Source of the DNA: JAMQKA01 sp034521835
GTDB taxonomy: Bacteria; Bacteroidota; Rhodothermia; Balneolales; Balneolaceae
Direction: 5' to 3'
DNA length: 64,000 bases
Assembly: GCA_034521835.1 (NCBI GenBank)
Contig: JAXHMA010000001.1
Span: 522,565-586,564 of the forward strand
Shown: one piece after another, positions 1-9,129 of the stretch
How the letters are laid out: the number at the start of each line of letters is the position of its first letter
Position numbering within the stretch: the stretch's first letter is position 1
The notes under the pieces: generated by a model
The model's database searches: none
What the model was told of the DNA's origin: nothing
Seen by the model: only the letters and a program-made list of their open reading frames with translations
Position numbers and translations under genes: made by a program

Positions 1-1097
1 ATTTCAATCGGATCAACCCGGAGTATTTTCAGAGTCTCGACCAAAAGATGTTGTACCTGCACAAACAGGGATTGGTGCCGCTGCTGGAGACGGTCCGCCA
101 CGATGTCGGTCCCTCCTGGAATGCCTATTTCGATTTTAACGAAACTTTTGCCCGGTACGTGCAGTATCTTATTTCGCGTTACGGGGCGCATAACATGATA
201 TTCAGCGGTATTCATCTGGACTGGATTCCTGATGAGTATAGCCTCACTGCAGAACAGTTCAACCAGGCGCTGACTTATCATCTAAAGGAATATGGGCCGC
301 TTCCATTTGGCCAGCCGCACACCACGTTGATCAACAATTCAACCTACCTGCAGTTTGGCCATGGGGATTCTGTTCCGTGGCTGACGATGCACAGCGTGGG
401 GAACAATCCCCGGCATCACGGCGTGTATGAGATGCAGGAAACTATTTTTAAGCTCAATCCTGCATACCCGACCATCAATTTTGAACTCTACTATACCGGG
501 TGGGATCACAACCTGACGACCATTGCAGGTGAACGTCCACCCGTCAACTCGGCCCGCGACAACTATTTTGCCCGTGCCCAGATGTATGGTTCGGTGCTTT
601 CCGGTGGACTTACGGGTCATGTTCACGGAACGGCTTCCTACGACATCACTACCACCGGTGAACCCGACGGCGCCCGACCGCATATTTGGGAGGCGATGAA
701 GTATGAATCGGGCAGCTACATGCAGCACCTGAAAGCATTTATGCTGTCGGAAGGAGAGCGTTACAAGGATCTGCGCCTGGCGACCGATGATATTACACCG
801 CGCAAAGCTGAGGGAAGTCCGCCGGAAGGACTCGACGGCTGGTCCTTTATGATGCGAACACCCGACAAGAATTTTGCTTTGCTATATTTTGAAAACGGGG
901 CCACGCTGCCCACGCTGAGCGGATTTAATCCCGGTACAGAATACTTTTTCCAGTGGTATAATCCCAAAAATGGAACGTGGAAACAGCCCGTGACAATTCA
1001 ATCAAATAAGGAGGGTGAGCTGGAACTCCCGGCATTCCCGGAATCCAGCGACCGCCCGAACACGGACTGGGCGGCGAAGATTGTGATCCAGAAATAA
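1..1097 (+). CDS. GH140-like (DUF4038) glycoside hydrolase, 5'-truncated by the window edge
   Basis: The open frame runs from the first bases of the window (codons from position 3 read FNRINPEYFQSLDQKM) to the stop at 1095-1097, so the apparent ATG at 48 is internal. The visible ~365 residues look like the C-terminal half of a DUF4038/apiosidase-like (GH140) TIM barrel. Features are the FDFNETFARYVQYLISRYG helix, a conserved NFELYYTGWDH strand that could carry an acid residue, and a GLTGHVHG loop. The last ~110 residues form a beta-rich tail like the putative collagen-binding domain that often closes these enzymes. The likely role is trimming complex plant or algal polysaccharide outside the cytoplasm. 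The signal peptide, if any, lies outside the window. Family call from remembered motif pattern; substrate unknown. Confidence 0.75.
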   Translation, partial: FNRINPEYFQSLDQKMLYLHKQGLVPLLETVRHDVGPSWNAYFDFNETFARYVQYLISRYGAHNMIFSGIHLDWIPDEYSLTAEQFNQALTYHLKEYGPLPFGQPHTTLINNSTYLQFGHGDSVPWLTMHSVGNNPRHHGVYEMQETIFKLNPAYPTINFELYYTGWDHNLTTIAGERPPVNSARDNYFARAQMYGSVLSGGLTGHVHGTASYDITTTGEPDGARPHIWEAMKYESGSYMQHLKAFMLSEGERYKDLRLATDDITPRKAEGSPPEGLDGWSFMMRTPDKNFALLYFENGATLPTLSGFNPGTEYFFQWYNPKNGTWKQPVTIQSNKEGELELPAFPESSDRPNTDWAAKIVIQK

Positions 1098-1580
1098 AGG
1101 GCTTGTGCGATGCATTTAGGAAGTGCATTGCACATTGAAGCTTTTGCAAGAAGGCTGGTCGCAGAGCATCCGTAGGATTCCAGCGCGGAGCGTAGAAAGA
1201 AAGCATCATTTGTAAATTGTGGCTAATTTAAAGTTGGTTAATATTTGCAGAAAGTGTCTTTACCCGTAATAATAAAGTCTTGGTTCATCCGCTCTGCGGT
1301 TGAACCCCATCTGGCGCTCCGCGTCCCACAGGCATTTGATAATTGAGACCTGAATCCGTGAGTTAAGGAATATAACCTACGTTCTTTGCTTTACTGATTC
1401 GATTGTGAGCTGGTATTAGCAGCCAACCTGCCAATCAGCTGTGGAAGAAGCACTTTTGGAGCTGCCAATTACTCTCCTCTGGCTGTAGTTTGTTTGTTAG
1501 AGCTACGACAGGCATGCCGTCCTTGCGGGGACAGGACAGACGGGCCAATACGTGCTTGCCGGGGTGCCCGCCCGGGCCGG
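1098..1580. other. Gene-free stretch between hydrolase and transposase remnant
   Basis: No supported gene. Overlapping frames here are shadows of the GC-rich transposase tail or lack family features. The base composition shifts from AT-rich (about 1200-1480) to strongly GC-rich from about 1500 onward. The left boundary of the inserted element may therefore lie near 1480-1510, but I found no convincing terminal repeat. Confidence 0.4.
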
Positions 1581-2931
1581 CTACGGGGCGCGGGCCAGCC
1601 CTAAGGCCACATCGGCCCAGCCGTGGCCTTCGAAGATCCGCAGGATCTGCCGGCGGGCATGCCGGACCAGGCGTCCGGCCATGTAGATCAGGCTGTTGAG
1701 CACCGTGCGCAGCCGCAGGCGAGCCGATTCGGCCTTCCGCCCCGGCACCTGCCCGGTGGCCAGCATCTGCTGGCCCAGCAGCCGCAGAATGTTGTAGGCG
1801 ATCATCCCCAGATCCAGAATATGCTGGTTGGTCTGAAATTTCCCCGAAGGCAGCCGCTCCAGGTCCAGATCGGTCTTGAGTTCGCTGTGGAACTGTTCGC
1901 TGGTCCCGCGCTGCTGGTAAAAAGCCTGGATATCTTCGGGGCCCAGTCCAGGGACGTCCAGTATGCCTCAATGCTAATCTCGGGTTCCATCAACAGCTGG
2001 CCATCGGAGTCGGCAAAACGCTTGGTGGCCCGCCAGACCACCCGCACGGAGAATTCGCGGGCCCCGCCGGAATCGGTCTCGACCGAGACCGTCTCGGTGG
2101 TCTCTCCATACCAGGCGCGGGCCCCGCGATCCAGCTGGTCCGGCACCTCGGTTTGCCGGCGGGCTTCGGCCAGCCACTCGGCCGGATCCTGCCGGCGCAG
2201 GTTACCCTTAACGAGGAAGTCGGTATCAGAAGTCTCAGAGAACAACAGCAGGTTCTCGGCCGCATCGTGGCCGGCGTCGGTGACCACCAGCCGGGGCGTA
2301 TCTTTGGGGCCACCGCTTTGGCCCGCTTCAGAGTTTGGGCCAGCCATTCGGCCGTGCCCTCACAGTTGCAGTGGGCAGAGCCCTCCCGCAACTCGTTGTT
2401 CAGGATAAACCCGTGTGGGCCGGCGTAGGCAACGATCGGGGCATACCCGTCAAACTTCTTGTAGGTACAGCTGACGCCCTCTTTGTGGGAGCCGGAATTA
2501 TCCATCGGAGTCACATCGATGTTGACCGGCAGATACTGCCGGCCGTGATGGAAGCTGACAAGCAGCTCGCCCTGACCGGCCAACAGGCGCGTGGCGAGGT
2601 CCCGGAAGGCGTCTCCGGCTTCCTCGGGCATCCCCTGAATGCGCTGGCGCAGAATCTCCGGGGAGGGCAATTTTTCCACTCCCAAGGCTTCAGGAAAGAA
2701 GCGGTCGCCAGCGAACTCCGCGGCCGCATCAAAGTGGGGCTTGCCCACGCAGATCAGGCCAATCATCGTCCGGGCAATATCGCCATCTGAGATCCGGCCC
2801 CGGCGGCGCTGGTGGGGGATCAGGCTGGCCAGGTGCCGGTCGAATTTGGGATCATCCAGCTGCTGGCCCACAAAGGCCAGCCCGGCCGTGGAGGTGAGCG
2901 GCGTGGAGGTCAGTTCAATCTCGAAATCCAT
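1581..2931 (-). pseudogene. IS1380-family transposase, broken by two frameshifts
   Basis: Read from 2931 down, the protein begins MDFEIELTSTPLTSTAGLAF and passes through DGYAPIVAYAGPHGFILNNELREGS, the typical DDE-transposase core order of IS1380 elements. The frame is lost near 2300 and resumes as TPRLVVTDAGHDAAENLLLF, where the second catalytic Asp (VVTDAG) is expected. It is lost again near 1940 and resumes as DIQAFYQQRGTSEQFHSELK, whose E could be the third DDE acid. It ends LLGQQMLATGQVPG...LGLARAP at 1581. Joined length is about 450 residues, normal for the family. The first break can be repaired by one extra C in a CCCC run. Composition is much richer in GC than the flanks, which suggests a recent arrival from another genome. 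Confidence 0.85.
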
Positions 2932-2955
2932 GAATTTGGTGGTTATATTTCGGGT

Positions 2956-2972
2956 TTCACCTGACAGGTGAA
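2956..2972. promoter_or_regulatory. Perfect 8-bp palindrome just upstream of the transposase
   Basis: TTCACCTG-A-CAGGTGAA lies 24 bp upstream of the transposase start on the minus strand. Its position suits either an operator for the transposase promoter or a sub-terminal feature of the insertion sequence. Function is inferred only from symmetry and position. Confidence 0.35.
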
Positions 2973-3083
2973 GATAACAATTTGGCTAACCCATTGGAAG
3001 TAATGAAGTTATAAGAATTACACGTGTTTTACTCACGGATTAAGGTGAGAATTAATTCTCAATTGAACCGAATACAAAAAATT

Positions 3084-4013
3084 ATGAATAGATCTATTAC
3101 ACGTCGAGAGCTTTTAAAACTCCTGGGAACTGCAGGACTTGGAGCTATGACATCACCGCTGAATAAATTTTTAAATCAAGAAAAAACCATGCGAAAACGA
3201 CCGATTCCGTCCACTGGTGAGGAACTCCCCGTTGTAGGGCTGGGCACATGGATTCAGTTCGATGTAGGCAACTCCGATGAAGATCGAATGGCACTAAAGA
3301 AAGTGCTGAAATTGATGACGGAAGAGGGCGGAGAGGTGATCGATTCTTCCCCCATGTACGGTGGTTCTGAACAGGTGGTCGGTCAGCTGACTACTGATCT
3401 GGGTATCGCTGATCAATTTTTTTATGCCACCAAAGTATGGACCCGCGGGCGGCAGTCCGGTATCAACCAGATGGAGGCCTCCATGCAGAAGATGCGGCGC
3501 GAAACGATGGACCTGATGCAGGTGCATAATTTACTGGACTGGCAGACCCATCTTGAAACACTGCAATCCTGGAAGCAAGAGGGCCGGATTCGGTACATCG
3601 GGGTAACCCACCACACTGTTTCCTCGCATAGTCGCCTGGAAGAGATCGCCCAAACACGCGACATCGATTTTATCCAGGTCAATTATTCCATTCGTACACG
3701 CCACGCCGAACAAAGCCTGCTCGATACCGCACGTGCCAATGATGTGGCTGTGATTATCAATGAGCCTTATGAGGGCGGATCACTGTTTCAGGCGGTCGGG
3801 GACCGGGAGCTGCCAGGCTGGGCCGCCGATTATGATATCAGCAGCTGGGGCCAATTTTTTCTAAAATATATCCTTTCGCATCCTGCGGTTACCTGCGTAA
3901 TTCCCGGCACATCTGATCCTGAACACCTGGTCGATAATATGGGCGCCGGTTATGGTAGCCTGCCTGATGAAGCTGGCCGCCAAAAGATGGTGGAGTTTTT
4001 TGAAGAAATGTAA
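3084..4013 (+). CDS. Aldo/keto reductase with Tat-type leader
   Basis: A 309-residue aldo/keto reductase. I prefer the ATG at 3084 over an in-frame start 60 bases upstream because it places TRRELLK, a twin-arginine motif, at residues 5-12 ahead of a hydrophobic LLGTAGLGAM stretch, predicting folded export by Tat. The catalytic tetrad is visible in order: Asp and Tyr in VIDSSPMYGGSE, Lys in FYATKVW, His in LMQVHNLLDW. The C-terminal cofactor-loop region reads SHPAVTCVIPGTSDPEHL. The expected reaction is NAD(P)H-dependent carbonyl reduction, but a Tat-exported member would have to carry its nucleotide out or act as a binding protein. It stands alone, next to the insertion sequence. Substrate not predictable. 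Confidence 0.85.
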   Translation: MNRSITRRELLKLLGTAGLGAMTSPLNKFLNQEKTMRKRPIPSTGEELPVVGLGTWIQFDVGNSDEDRMALKKVLKLMTEEGGEVIDSSPMYGGSEQVVGQLTTDLGIADQFFYATKVWTRGRQSGINQMEASMQKMRRETMDLMQVHNLLDWQTHLETLQSWKQEGRIRYIGVTHHTVSSHSRLEEIAQTRDIDFIQVNYSIRTRHAEQSLLDTARANDVAVIINEPYEGGSLFQAVGDRELPGWAADYDISSWGQFFLKYILSHPAVTCVIPGTSDPEHLVDNMGAGYGSLPDEAGRQKMVEFFEEM

Positions 4014-4498
4014 TAGCTCCAATAGCGCCTTGTGAAGATCGATCCTCCTGTTCTCCTTTTCCAGGGAGGAACTCATATTTTTAATTTCGGAACATCTGAA
4101 AAAGGTACATAAGCTTTGAAGTCCCTCTTGGAAGAGAGACGTAGGAAGGTTGACCAATCCTGCTATAAAGACTGATTTTATCTCAATTGCAATTCTCCTC
4201 CTCTAAATAGAACAGAAGATCTAGCAATTTACACAGCAAAATCTGGGGCAAGTACATAGGTTTTATTCTAATTTTGGTCTTGATAGAGCTGGAAGTCTGG
4301 CACGCCTTTTCAGGCATCTGGTGGACGCGGTTCGCTGGTTCTATAGATTTATCTTCGGTAACCTTTACTGACGGATGAAGTTTAAGCTGTCTGATCTGGT
4401 ATGTGCCGTCCACTTTATTAGTGTACTTTTTTTCGGTAGCTAAAGGATCCAAAATTTAGCGTGGGTTTTCAGCGATCGCCAGACAGTGGTAGCAGGCC
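4014..4498. other. Gene-free, AT-rich stretch
   Basis: No supported gene. A weak 89-codon minus-strand frame has no recognisable features and unbiased composition. The last bases (4491-4500, AGCAGGCCCT) equal the end of the 369/381-bp elements found at 8667 and 27814, so a related but divergent or truncated element may lie here. Confidence 0.4.
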
Positions 4499-4816
4499 CT
4501 AGTCAATATGTTGATTAATCACCTGCTCAAGCGGACCGGCCTGTATAACACCGGAATGTCGCCACTTGATCTGCCCGTTCTGGAACAGGATCAGGGTTGG
4601 TACACCGCGCACCTGGTATTTAATAGCGGCTTGCTGGTTGTTATCCACATCTACTTTTATAATGGTGACCTTATCCCCCACACGCTTTTTCAGGTCCTTG
4701 AGAATCGGTTTTAGCATTTTGCAGGGACCGCACCAGTTGGCGTAGAAATCGACCAGCACAGGTTTTTTGCCATTGATAAGTTCAGAAAATGAACTTGTCT
4801 TTGATTTAGTTTCCAT
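4499..4816 (-). CDS. trxA: Thioredoxin
   Basis: A 105-residue single-domain thioredoxin, full length for the family. The active site WCGPCK sits at about residues 28-33 after the strand PVLVDFYANW. The cis-proline motif GVPTLILFQNG follows at about residues 71-81. It reduces protein disulfides in the cytoplasm using thioredoxin reductase; no signal peptide is present. It is a single gene. Its TAG stop sits directly on the AGGGCCTGCT sequence that resembles the end of the 380-bp element family. Other thioredoxin paralogues probably exist elsewhere, so the housekeeping trxA label is reasonable but not proven. Confidence 0.9.
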   Translation of the reverse strand: METKSKTSSFSELINGKKPVLVDFYANWCGPCKMLKPILKDLKKRVGDKVTIIKVDVDNNQQAAIKYQVRGVPTLILFQNGQIKWRHSGVIQAGPLEQVINQHID

Positions 4817-5024
4817 GATACTACTTGTTTATTTCAGTGTACATATAGGTAATGGTATTAACGTTTGTACCAGCTGATGAATTTTGCTGCTGCATCCGGC
4901 TTCCTATTCGGGTATGATATTCAGTTTGTTAGTGCCCGCTACGGTACATCTGTTCCGGATAAACTCGAGCAGCCTTTCGTCTATCTTTTAAAGATTACGG
5001 CGTTTATTGCCTTCACCAGCTCTT

Positions 5025-5243
5025 TTAACCGTTTGTGATAGAGTCGAAAATATAGTCGAGCCACTCCGGAATCTCCCTGATCAACTCGCTGGCCTTTTCA
5101 ATTAGTACCATTAGGATCTCGATATCCTCTTCTGCTATCGCCTTTATTTTACTGGTATCGCTCTGCATCAGTTTTCTCTTACTTTTGGAGATCTGAACCG
5201 TTGGTCTGATCAAGTTGGTCCATAGCAGCCTGTTTTTTCTCAA
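5025..5243 (-). CDS. Small hypothetical protein
   Basis: Seventy-two codons, or 48 if the internal ATG near 5168 is used. The C-terminal half (IKAIAEEDIEILMVLIEKAS) is a plausible amphipathic helix and ends EIPEWLDYIFDSITNG. No family recognised and no clear ribosome-binding site. It lies alone between trxA and the glycosyltransferase. May be chance coding. Confidence 0.3.
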   Translation of the reverse strand: MRKNRLLWTNLIRPTVQISKSKRKLMQSDTSKIKAIAEEDIEILMVLIEKASELIREIPEWLDYIFDSITNG

Positions 5244-5404
5244 CAGTAATCGTGTTATTTAACATGCGTGAGCTTGTATCCTAAAGATAGAATTTATTTT
5301 AAGGCGATTGTTTAGATCTGCCGCTCAGACGAATAAGATTGTGGACAATACTAAATATTGAGCATTGATTGCCGGATTGAGCCAAAAAGATAGTATGAGG
5401 CCAA

Positions 5405-6658
5405 ATGAGTACCAAAAATGCAAAAAAATTACTGATAATTGGCTATGTGTGGCCGGAGCCCGGATCGTCCGCGGCAGGCAGCCGTATGATGCAGCTCATA
5501 TCGATTTTCCGGGAGTATGGATGGCAGATCACCTTTGTCAGTTCAGCCGCCGAGAGTGAGCATGCCGAAGATCTGAAGGCGCTGGGCATCGATACGGCGA
5601 CGGTGCAGATCAACGATTCCAGTTTTAACACGTTTATTAACAACCTTGATCCCGATGCCGTACTGTTCGACCGGTTTGTGGTGGAGGAACAGTTTGGATG
5701 GCGCGTGGCTGAAGAGTGTCCCCGTGCGCTGCGGATTTTAGACTCCGAAGACCTCCATTGTCTGCGCCGGGCCCGGAAGAAAGCAGTAGGGCAGAATCGT
5801 GAATTTGAGCAGACGGATCTACTGGCGGACGAGGTGGCTAAACGGGAGGTGGCAAGTATCTATCGGTGCGATCTTTCCCTTATTATCTCTGAATTTGAAA
5901 TGGATCTACTGACTCATCTTTTTCGAGTCGATGATGCGTTGCTACACTACCTTCCGTTTATGCTGGACCCGATTTCTGAAGAGGAGACGCACCAGTGGCC
6001 GACCTTTGAAGAGCGAAAACATTTTATGACGATCGGAAATTTTCGACATCCGCCCAACTGGGATTCCGTTCGATATCTCCGGGAAAAAATATGGCCGAGG
6101 ATACGGGCTAAGCTGCCCGATGCCGAGCTGCACATCTACGGGGCGTACCCCTCCCAAAAAGTAACCGATCTGCACCGCCCCGAAGATGGATTTCATATAG
6201 AGGGCAGGGCGGCCGATGCCCGAACCGTTATTCAACAGGCGCGCGTGATGCTGGCACCGCTGCGATTTGGTGCGGGGTTAAAAGGGAAACTTATAGAAGC
6301 AATGCAGTACGGAACGCCCAGCATAACAACGGCAATCGGGGCTGAGGGAATTCAAGGCAAGCTGCCCTGGGGCGGGGCTATTGTAGAAGAGCCAGAGGCG
6401 ATTGCGAAGGCGGCCGTTGAACTCTATGTAAATAAGAAAATGTGGCAGCAGGCCCAGCAGCGGGGAGTTACCATTCTCAACCAGCGGTTTGGTGATATCG
6501 ATTTTACAGCCGGTTTTATAGAACGGATTCGGAAGATAGGGGACCATCTCAACGAGCATCGGCTACAGAATTTTACGGGTAGCATGCTGCTGCACCACAC
6601 GGCGGCAAGCACCCGGTACATGGCAAAATGGATTGAGGCCAAGAACAGATCCACTTAA
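5405..6658 (+). CDS. Glycosyltransferase, GT4-like
   Basis: A 417-residue GT-B type glycosyltransferase. The N-terminal Rossmann half opens KLLIIGYVWPEPGSSAAGSR, with the small-residue loop usual for acceptor binding. The C-terminal half carries MTIGNFRHPPNWDSVRYL and the donor-binding segment APLRFGAGLKGKLIEAMQYG, whose final E is the conserved EX7E-type acid of GT4 enzymes. There are no membrane spans, so it probably acts at the inner membrane face, moving sugar from a nucleotide donor to a glycan or lipid. It is not next to other polysaccharide genes, which leaves the acceptor open. The start at 5405 follows a purine-rich stretch. Confidence 0.8.
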   Translation: MSTKNAKKLLIIGYVWPEPGSSAAGSRMMQLISIFREYGWQITFVSSAAESEHAEDLKALGIDTATVQINDSSFNTFINNLDPDAVLFDRFVVEEQFGWRVAEECPRALRILDSEDLHCLRRARKKAVGQNREFEQTDLLADEVAKREVASIYRCDLSLIISEFEMDLLTHLFRVDDALLHYLPFMLDPISEEETHQWPTFEERKHFMTIGNFRHPPNWDSVRYLREKIWPRIRAKLPDAELHIYGAYPSQKVTDLHRPEDGFHIEGRAADARTVIQQARVMLAPLRFGAGLKGKLIEAMQYGTPSITTAIGAEGIQGKLPWGGAIVEEPEAIAKAAVELYVNKKMWQQAQQRGVTILNQRFGDIDFTAGFIERIRKIGDHLNEHRLQNFTGSMLLHHTAASTRYMAKWIEAKNRST

Positions 6659-6748
6659 AGTTGGAGAGCTTTTGGGGATGATGCACCGTTTTGAATCGAA
6701 ACTGTTTTAAGCGATCTTTAGACAAAATCAAAAACAGGAAACCAAAAT

Positions 6749-7393
6749 ATGAAGATTTTAATCGTTGGCGGACATGGAAGTATAGCAATATTGCTGCATC
6801 CCATATTGAAGGAAAAGGGGCACCAGGTACGGGGTATCATTCGCAAGCAGGAACAGGCTGTGGACCTCAGGAAAGCCGGGGCTGAACCGGTGGTCTGTGA
6901 TATCGAAAAAAACGCCGATATTTCAGATGCGGTCGGTCAGGCTGACGCCGTGTTGTTTGCGGCAGGTGCCGGACCTGGAAGCGGCGCCGAACGCAAATGG
7001 ACAGTCGATCGCGACGGAGCCATAAAGTTGATGGAAGCAGCTATAAAAAATGATATCGACCGCTATGTGATGATCAGCGCTATGGGGACCGACAATCCGC
7101 GGGGAAACGAGGTGTTCAGGGCCTATCTGAAAGCCAAGGAGGAGGCCGACGAAGCCCTGCGAAACAGCGGGCTGGCCTATACCATCATAAAGCCTGGACG
7201 TCTTACGGATGAACCGGGAACGGGAAAAGTGGCACTGGCCGAAGACCTTGAGAAGGGAGAAATTCCGCGGGCCGATGTGGCTGCCGTACTTGCCGAAATC
7301 CTGGAAACTCCTGACGCAGCAGGTTGCCAGTTCGACCTGGTTGCCGGTGACACTCCAGTAAAAAAAGCTGTTCAACAAGCGGTGCAGGGGTAA
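6749..7393 (+). CDS. Atypical SDR (NAD(P)-binding) oxidoreductase
   Basis: A 214-residue NAD(P)-binding protein. It starts MKILIVGGHGSIAILLHPIL, a GGxGxxG-like Rossmann motif with the third glycine replaced. It continues with VVCDIEK (adenine pocket Asp) and YVMISAMGTD. In the latter the usual SDR Ser/Tyr-xxx-Lys active site is missing, as in the atypical SDR5 group (YhfK/YtfG relatives). YTIIKPGRLTDEPGTG is the C-terminal substrate-loop motif of that group. It is cytosolic and probably a redox sensor or small reductase. A weak purine-rich SD (AGGAAA) precedes the ATG. Function beyond cofactor binding is unknown. Confidence 0.8.
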   Translation: MKILIVGGHGSIAILLHPILKEKGHQVRGIIRKQEQAVDLRKAGAEPVVCDIEKNADISDAVGQADAVLFAAGAGPGSGAERKWTVDRDGAIKLMEAAIKNDIDRYVMISAMGTDNPRGNEVFRAYLKAKEEADEALRNSGLAYTIIKPGRLTDEPGTGKVALAEDLEKGEIPRADVAAVLAEILETPDAAGCQFDLVAGDTPVKKAVQQAVQG

Positions 7394-7546
7394 AAGTCAC
7401 GCTTGTTTCTACGTTTACATCTACGCCCTTAAACATTGAATATAATATAACTTAACGGAAATCTGCCGCATATTGGGATCGCCGACATTTGCGACCTTTG
7501 AGGCTGGATTTCCATACCAAAGTTGTTCGATTAATCTACTGTACGC

Positions 7547-8668
7547 ATGATTCACATCAGAGAAATGAAGAGTACCCGGGAGCTTAGAGAATTCGTCAAG
7601 TTCCCGTTTTCCCTCTACGGGAATAGCCCATATTGGGCCCCGCCGCTTATCGAAGAAGAATTGCAAACTTTCGACCGTGATGAAAATCCGGTATTTGATA
7701 AGGCGGATGCGCGTTTTTTCCTGGCTTTTAAGGAAGGGAAGCCAGTAGGAAGGATAGCCGCCATCATCAACTGGCTGGAAGTTAATGAGCAGAAGAAACC
7801 CAAAATGCGGTTCGGCTGGTTTGATGTTATCGACGATATTGAGGTGACCAGGGCACTGCTGGAAAAGGTTGAAGAGGTGGGGAAGGAAAATGGACTTGAG
7901 TTTATAGAAGGCCCGGTCGGGTTTTCCAATATGGATAAAGCCGGGATGCTGGTGGAGGGGTTCCGTGAGCTCAACACCATGATCACCTGGTACGGGCTGC
8001 CCCACTATCCCAAACATATGGAGCAGCTGGGTCTCAAGAAGGAGAAGGAATGGGTGGAATACAGGATTAAAATTCCCCCGGAAGGACCTAACGACAAAGT
8101 GAAGCGATTTTCAAACCTGATAATGGAAAAGTATGACCTGCAGGTGATGCATTTTTCCACGAAGCATGAAATTCTGGATCATGTGGATAATATTTTTGAT
8201 CTGATCAACAAAACCTACAGTAACCTCAGCACCTTTGTGCCGATTCAAAAAGAGCAGATTGAATACTACAAAGATCGCTACTTTCGGTACCTGCATCCTG
8301 ATTTTATCAACTGCGTAGCCGACAAGCATGGAGAGTTGGTGGCATTTGCCATAACAATGCCCTCTTTTGCCAAGGCCCTTCAACGGGCCAACGGTCACCT
8401 CTGGCCGATAGGCTGGCTCCACCTGTTATGGGCACGTTTTTTTCACACCAAAGCCGCATTCTATTTGATCGGGATTAAGCCTGAACTGCAGAATAAGGGA
8501 GTCACCTCCATCATTTTCAAAGAGATGAACGAGATGTTTAACCGGCGGGGTATTTCGGAGGTGGAAACCAACCCCGAGCTGGAGGATAATAAATCGATAC
8601 AGGCCCTGTGGAATAGTTACGAAAACGAACTTCACAAACGCCGCCGCACCTACCGTAAAGATATTTAG
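7547..8668 (+). CDS. GNAT-fold acetyltransferase-like protein
   Basis: A 373-residue protein of a family common in Bacteroidota that is often loosely annotated as GTP cyclohydrolase or N-acetyltransferase. It starts MIHIREMKSTRELREFVKFP and contains WAPPLIEEE, GRIAAIIN and, in the C-terminal third, FYLIGIKPELQNKGVTSIIF, which resembles the acetyl-CoA-binding R/Q-x-x-G-x-G/A loop of GNAT enzymes. A tryptophan- and histidine-rich segment near 300 may pack on the membrane. No catalytic evidence for GTP cyclohydrolase is visible. The stop codon TAG straddles the junction with an inserted 369-bp element: the T comes from the target site and AG from the element. Confidence 0.65.
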   Translation: MIHIREMKSTRELREFVKFPFSLYGNSPYWAPPLIEEELQTFDRDENPVFDKADARFFLAFKEGKPVGRIAAIINWLEVNEQKKPKMRFGWFDVIDDIEVTRALLEKVEEVGKENGLEFIEGPVGFSNMDKAGMLVEGFRELNTMITWYGLPHYPKHMEQLGLKKEKEWVEYRIKIPPEGPNDKVKRFSNLIMEKYDLQVMHFSTKHEILDHVDNIFDLINKTYSNLSTFVPIQKEQIEYYKDRYFRYLHPDFINCVADKHGELVAFAITMPSFAKALQRANGHLWPIGWLHLLWARFFHTKAAFYLIGIKPELQNKGVTSIIFKEMNEMFNRRGISEVETNPELEDNKSIQALWNSYENELHKRRRTYRKDI

Positions 8669-9035
8669 GACTTCCTCAGACCTCGTTTAACTAATTGCTA
8701 TACAATGGGTTAGTTGATTTTGCCTGTTAGCTTAGTGCAAGTATTTTCCCTCTTTATCCAACTAACGGTGCACTTGAGCATGCATGGAAACACCCTGCCC
8801 CCATTTACAACGAGTAGTTATTTCCATAATCGGTATGTTCATTTTTTGTATAACCAAAAATGAGTCACCATAAAATCCCAGATATTTTCCTTTTCTGAGC
8901 CTGCCAGAACATATTGCTTTTCCTCTCCACTCGCTTTGCCCCAAACCCGTTGCAGGGATTTTCCGGACTTGAGGGATGCCAATTTTCAAGCACTCTGACT
9001 TTTCAAAAATAAATCAGATTTTTTGAGCAGGCCCT
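8667..9035. mobile_element. 369-bp MITE-like element, copy A
   Basis: Ends AGGACTTCCTC and, inverted, AGGGCCTGCTC (8 of 11 matching) flanked by a 4-bp direct repeat ATTT (8663-8666 and 9036-9039). A second copy in opposite orientation lies at 27814-28194. No complete transposase is encoded, so it looks like a non-autonomous element mobilised in trans. Removing it and one ATTT restores a continuous sequence in which the upstream gene still ends in TAG. Nearest insertion-sequence family not identified. Confidence 0.75.
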
Positions 9036-9051
9036 ATTTAGCTTATAAAAG

Positions 9052-9087
9052 CTGCATGATTTCCATTCATTTTACGTAATCATGCAG
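9052..9087. terminator. Hairpin between convergent genes
   Basis: Perfect 10-bp inverted repeat CTGCATGATT / AATCATGCAG with a 16-base loop, between convergent genes ending at 8668 and 9130. No long T tract, so a bidirectional terminator is likely but not certain. Confidence 0.35.
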
Positions 9088-9129
9088 GCCTTAATCCGAA
9101 AAATTATATTCTGGAGATCTGTTTTTACA

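Noticed and set aside
1623..2408. Long plus-strand frame opposite the transposase
   Set aside because: Shadow of the GC-rich transposase coding strand.
4183..4452. 89-codon minus-strand frame
   Set aside because: No family motif, no ribosome site, ordinary composition for non-coding DNA.
7547..8668. GTP cyclohydrolase annotation
   Set aside because: No cyclohydrolase metal-binding motif; only GNAT-like loops are visible.
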